A DNA stretch of 9,708 bases from Prevotella sp. UBA4376 (lineage in GTDB: Bacteria; Bacteroidota; Bacteroidia; Bacteroidales; Bacteroidaceae), in contig DGRY01000047.1 in assembly GCA_002391185.1 (NCBI GenBank), forward strand, positions 1-9,708, read 5' to 3'. The notes beneath the pieces are model-generated. The model had not been told where the DNA came from. It did no database searches and worked only from the letters and a program-made list of their open reading frames with translations. Below, piece after piece: positions 7,419 to 9,708 of the stretch; the first letter of the stretch is position 1; each line of letters opens with the position of its first letter. A program made the position numbers and the translations under genes.

Positions 7419-7885
7419 TTCTTCTTCAGTTTCACATCAACATTAACCTCGTATGCGCCATTAAACCATCCCTCTCCGTCTTTAATCTTCTTTGCTTCTG
7501 CGCCATTAAGATTTATGGTGTCGTTTTCAAACTCGCCATTCTCAGCACCATCCACATCCTGCACAACAAGACGGGTATGCTTCAAAGTTGTCTCAACTTT
7601 ATTAAACGTAAGATTATACTTTCCATTCGCATCAGTTTTAACAGAGTCTCTATTAAATATATTTGGTTCATAAAAAGTATCCTGACATTTCACCTGAATG
7701 CCAGGAATAGCCTTTCCTTTTTCATCAGTAACACTACCCTTAACCTGATATTCGGTTGTTGGCATGCCATACATCAACATATCGTCATCTCGACCATTAG
7801 GTTCTTCTGACGAACAACCATAACCCAAAAAGGCGAGTAGCGAAGCTAACAAACCATTGTACCAACGATAAAACCTTATTTTCAT
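7415..7885 (-). CDS. Small lipoprotein of the rSAM/lipoprotein system
   Basis: The 156-residue product begins with a basic, hydrophobic signal (MKIRFYRWYN, then a leucine-rich stretch) and the lipobox-like LGYGC, with Cys24 as lipidation site. SSEEPNGRDDD follows, acidic enough to suggest outer-membrane or surface export. Next comes a segment typical of the radical SAM-associated lipoproteins (DDDMLMYGMPTTEYQVKG, 33-50). Residues 48-110 look like a small beta-sandwich of the carboxypeptidase-regulatory-like type (KGSVTDEKGKAIPGIQV; KTDANGKYNLTF). The tail has GEGWFNGAYEVNVDVKLKKK (137-156). The only cysteine after the lipid site is Cys67 (VKCQDT); it, or the conserved aromatic/Gly-rich tail, could be the modified site, but this is a guess. 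It is the first gene of a two-gene operon with the radical SAM enzyme. The carboxypeptidase-like fold alone would not reveal function. Confidence 0.85.
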   Translation of the reverse strand: MKIRFYRWYNGLLASLLAFLGYGCSSEEPNGRDDDMLMYGMPTTEYQVKGSVTDEKGKAIPGIQVKCQDTFYEPNIFNRDSVKTDANGKYNLTFNKVETTLKHTRLVVQDVDGAENGEFENDTINLNGAEAKKIKDGEGWFNGAYEVNVDVKLKKK

Positions 7886-7991
7886 TTTCTGATATTTATG
7901 GCGATATTACTACCGCCGTGGAAAACTTAATTTTACTATATGAGCAACCCAACTTACATTGGTTTCCTCCTTCCATTTCACTACTTAAATG

Positions 7992-7999
7992 CAAAGTTA
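7992..7999 (-). promoter_or_regulatory. Likely -7 promoter box of the lipoprotein/radical SAM operon
   Basis: Minus-strand TAACTTTG followed by CA matches the Bacteroidetes -7 box TAnnTTTG and shares the trailing CA with the box at 6304-6297. Transcription would begin near 7985, giving a leader of about 100 bases before the ATG at 7885. A clean -33 TTTG is not visible at the usual distance. Confidence 0.5.
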
Positions 8000-8277
8000 A
8001 CAAAAACCTTGCATCATAGTTTCATAAAACTAAAAATCTTACAAGCATTTAAACATCTTATTGATGCACTTTTTCTTTTGTTCCATATTCGGATGCACAT
8101 AAAGATTAAGTGTTGTAGTTTTCCATTTCAAATCTGTTTAATTGTTATTAAGGCATTTCTCAACGTTAATTTATCGTATAATGTGCCGTTAATAAAAATA
8201 GTTTTATGCTACATTTTTTCTTGCACAAAACGCGTTTTATATTCAAAATGAATTCCGAAAAAAACTTTTTTAGCGAA

Positions 8278-8474
8278 AGACTGTCACAAAACACACTAAC
8301 AAATTGTATATCAATGAGATAGATACAAAAAGACTGTCACCAGACTGTCACCAGACTATCACACTTTTGAATTAGAATTAAAATGAAGAGGTGACAGACG
8401 GTGACAGTCTGGTGACAGTCTTAAAGAGCATAACCTTCTAAATATCAATAGTTTAACCTACAACGTGACAGTCT
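8278..8474. repeat. Nested inverted array of eight AGACTGTCAC sites
   Basis: Forward sites AGACTGTCAC lie at 8278-8287, 8331-8340 and 8342-8351, with a variant AGACTATCAC at 8353-8362. Reverse sites GTGACAGTCT lie at 8401-8410, 8412-8421 and 8465-8474, with a variant GTGACAGACG at 8391-8400. The inner sites repeat every 11 bp. 8331-8352 is the perfect 22-base reverse complement of 8400-8421, and the outer pair is symmetric about exactly the same centre (8376). The array could extrude as a long hairpin or be an operator/iteron-like site for a dimeric protein. Similar direct repeats containing TTTTTTAGCGA lie on both sides (8266-8276 and 8496-8506), as after insertion of a small element. Confidence 0.85.
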
Positions 8475-8672
8475 TTACAAAAACTTTCCCGCATTTTTTT
8501 TAGCGATGAAGGTGGCGTTAAAGGCTACAGAAACATAATCGTTAAAAATTTTCATTTTCCTCTTTACTTTTTCCTTAGTTAGGTAAATTTTACTGGCTGC
8601 CTAGGAAAAATTTTTTCTCTGCTCTGAAACCTAAAATTTCACGTTTTGGTGTTTTTCATCAACAAGTTATGA

Positions 8673-8703
8673 GCCTCTCCCATCCCTCTCCAAAGGGAGA
8701 GGG
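8673..8703 (+). repeat. REP-like hairpin element, copy 1
   Basis: GCCTCTCC, a short spacer, then CCCTCTCC (8684-8691), AAAG and GGAGAGGG (8696-8703), the last two arms forming an 8-bp hairpin with a 4-base loop. Nearly the same element recurs in reverse orientation at 8791-8822. The form resembles repetitive extragenic palindromes common in Bacteroidetes; that comparison is from memory. Confidence 0.65.
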
Positions 8704-8756
8704 CTAACCAACAGGATGAGTTCCTTGCTGCAAAAATTCAATAATCAAAATTGATG

Positions 8757-8788
8757 GTTTAGTCGTTTGGTGGTTTGGTGGTTTGGTA
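8757..8788. repeat. 8-bp tandem repeat (GTTTGGTG)
   Basis: Two exact units (8765-8772, 8773-8780) and one with a final A (8781-8788) follow a degenerate unit GTTTAGTC (8757-8764). The array lies between the two facing REP-like elements. Such short arrays can vary in length by slippage. Confidence 0.7.
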
Positions 8789-8790
8789 CT

Positions 8791-8822
8791 CCCTCTCCTT
8801 TTGGAGAGGGAAGGGGAGAGGC
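8791..8822 (-). repeat. REP-like hairpin element, copy 2 (inverted)
   Basis: CCCTCTCC (8791-8798), TTTT, GGAGAGGG (8803-8810), then AAGGGGAGAGGC. Its reverse complement matches 8673-8703 with only a few differences, so the two copies face each other across 87 bp, an arrangement like a REP pair (BIME) or the ends of a tiny non-autonomous element. No obvious target-site duplication was seen. Confidence 0.65.
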
Positions 8823-8901
8823 TTTTGATTACTTTTCGTCTGTCAGTAGCTCTTCGATTCAACATTACTTTAGAAAAAAGATTAACAAAACGGGGCGAAA
8901 T

Positions 8902-8934
8902 CATCTCGAACGCATCTCGAAGGCATCTAAAAGA
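8902..8934. repeat. 11-bp tandem repeat (CATCTCGAASG)
   Basis: CATCTCGAACG (8902-8912), CATCTCGAAGG (8913-8923) and the degenerate CATCTAAAAGA (8924-8934) lie head to tail. Nothing suggests a coding or regulatory role. Confidence 0.5.
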
Positions 8935-8938
8935 ATGT

Positions 8939-8988
8939 GGAATGTGGACAAAGTGCAACCAACTCCACATTACACAACTCCACATTCC
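8939..8988. repeat. Inverted and direct copies of TCCACATT
   Basis: GGAATGTGGA (8939-8948) is the exact reverse complement of TCCACATTCC (8979-8988). A second direct copy, AACTCCACATT, occurs at 8961-8971 and again at 8976-8986. The arms could form a hairpin of 10 bp with a 30-base loop. Probably another intergenic repeat family. Confidence 0.5.
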
Positions 8989-9034
8989 AAATTAATAGTT
9001 TGTTTTCCATGTATCAACTCATCCCCTCACAAGG

Positions 9035-9065
9035 TTTCTGCCCCCCTGGAACGGGGGAACAGAAA
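9035..9065 (-). terminator. GC-rich hairpin just downstream of eno
   Basis: On the plus strand TTTCTG (9035-9040) and CAGAAA (9060-9065) enclose CCCCCC (9041-9046), a 6-base loop and GGGGG (9053-9057), giving an 11-bp stem with a small bulge. It begins 11 bp after the eno stop codon in the direction of transcription, so it can serve as the eno terminator, although no T tract follows. An extra run of seven G (9068-9074) beside it suggests a mobile or REP-type repeat taken over as a terminator. Confidence 0.6.
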
Positions 9066-9075
9066 GCGGGGGGGA

Positions 9076-9708
<633 letters not shown>

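Larger units (their letters stand above)
7886..9075. other. Gene-free intergenic region rich in repeats
   Basis: About 1.19 kb lies between the start of the lipoprotein gene and the end of eno, both on the minus strand. Open frames here are short, of low complexity or made from repeats, and I accept none as a gene. 7886-8010 probably holds a promoter and leader; 8010-8260 is AT-rich with nothing recognised; 8261-8506 holds the AGACTGTCAC array; 8507-8672 is AT-rich with nothing clear; 8673-9065 is a mosaic of repeats. No tRNA or known structured RNA was recognised. A small RNA gene cannot be excluded. Confidence 0.7.

Noticed and set aside
7940..8251. 103-codon plus-strand frame in the intergenic region
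   Set aside because: AT-rich DNA, composition unlike a real protein, and it overlaps the probable promoter of the lipoprotein operon on the other strand.
8331..8421. CRISPR array
   Set aside because: Repeats are only 10-11 bp, abut without spacers, and invert halfway.
7886..9075. tRNA, tmRNA or other known structured RNA
   Set aside because: No CCA-ending cloverleaf or familiar RNA motif was seen; the strong hairpins belong to repeats.

Overview
The window looks like chromosomal DNA of a Bacteroidales bacterium, most likely Prevotella or a close relative. Signs of this are AT-rich intergenic DNA, an absence of clear Shine-Dalgarno sequences, many lipoproteins, two matches to the Bacteroidetes -7 promoter box (TAnnTTTG, both extended to TAnnTTTGCA), a radical SAM/lipoprotein gene pair of a type I know only from this phylum, and an enolase and a TPR/OmpA-like envelope protein that resemble Bacteroides and Prevotella homologues. 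The assignment rests on recognition, not on a database search.

Positions 2-4030 are a plus-strand block. It holds the 3' end of an OmpA-like/TPR envelope protein gene, a lipoprotein with a DUF4369-type N-terminus and a thioredoxin-like C-terminus that has lost both active-site cysteines, a complete YifB/ComM-type AAA+ ATPase, and a small Phd-like antitoxin with no toxin beside it. This block converges on the minus-strand genes across 152 bp (4031-4182) that contain a long imperfect palindrome.

Positions 4183-7885 are all minus-strand. In the direction of transcription they are: a small lipoprotein (7885-7415) that overlaps by ATGA with a SPASM-type radical SAM enzyme (7418-6318); then, behind its own likely promoter, a secreted TPR protein (6216-5134) and a lipoprotein built from two lipocalin-like repeats (5016-4183). 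The lipoprotein/radical SAM pair is the most interesting coding unit. Its tight translational coupling suggests that the enzyme modifies the lipoprotein, but substrate and chemistry are unknown.

Positions 7886-9075 form a gene-free stretch of about 1.2 kb. Its first part probably carries the promoter of the lipoprotein/radical SAM operon. Around 8278-8474 lies an array of eight 10-bp sites (AGACTGTCAC and its reverse complement) arranged as nested inverted repeats around one centre, with similar direct repeats on both flanks. Positions 8673-9065 hold a cluster of repeats: a facing pair of CCCTCTCC hairpin elements, 8-bp and 11-bp tandem repeats, a TCCACATT inverted repeat, and a strong GC-rich hairpin just after the enolase gene. 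The window ends inside eno (minus strand), of which the C-terminal half is present with its catalytic residues intact.
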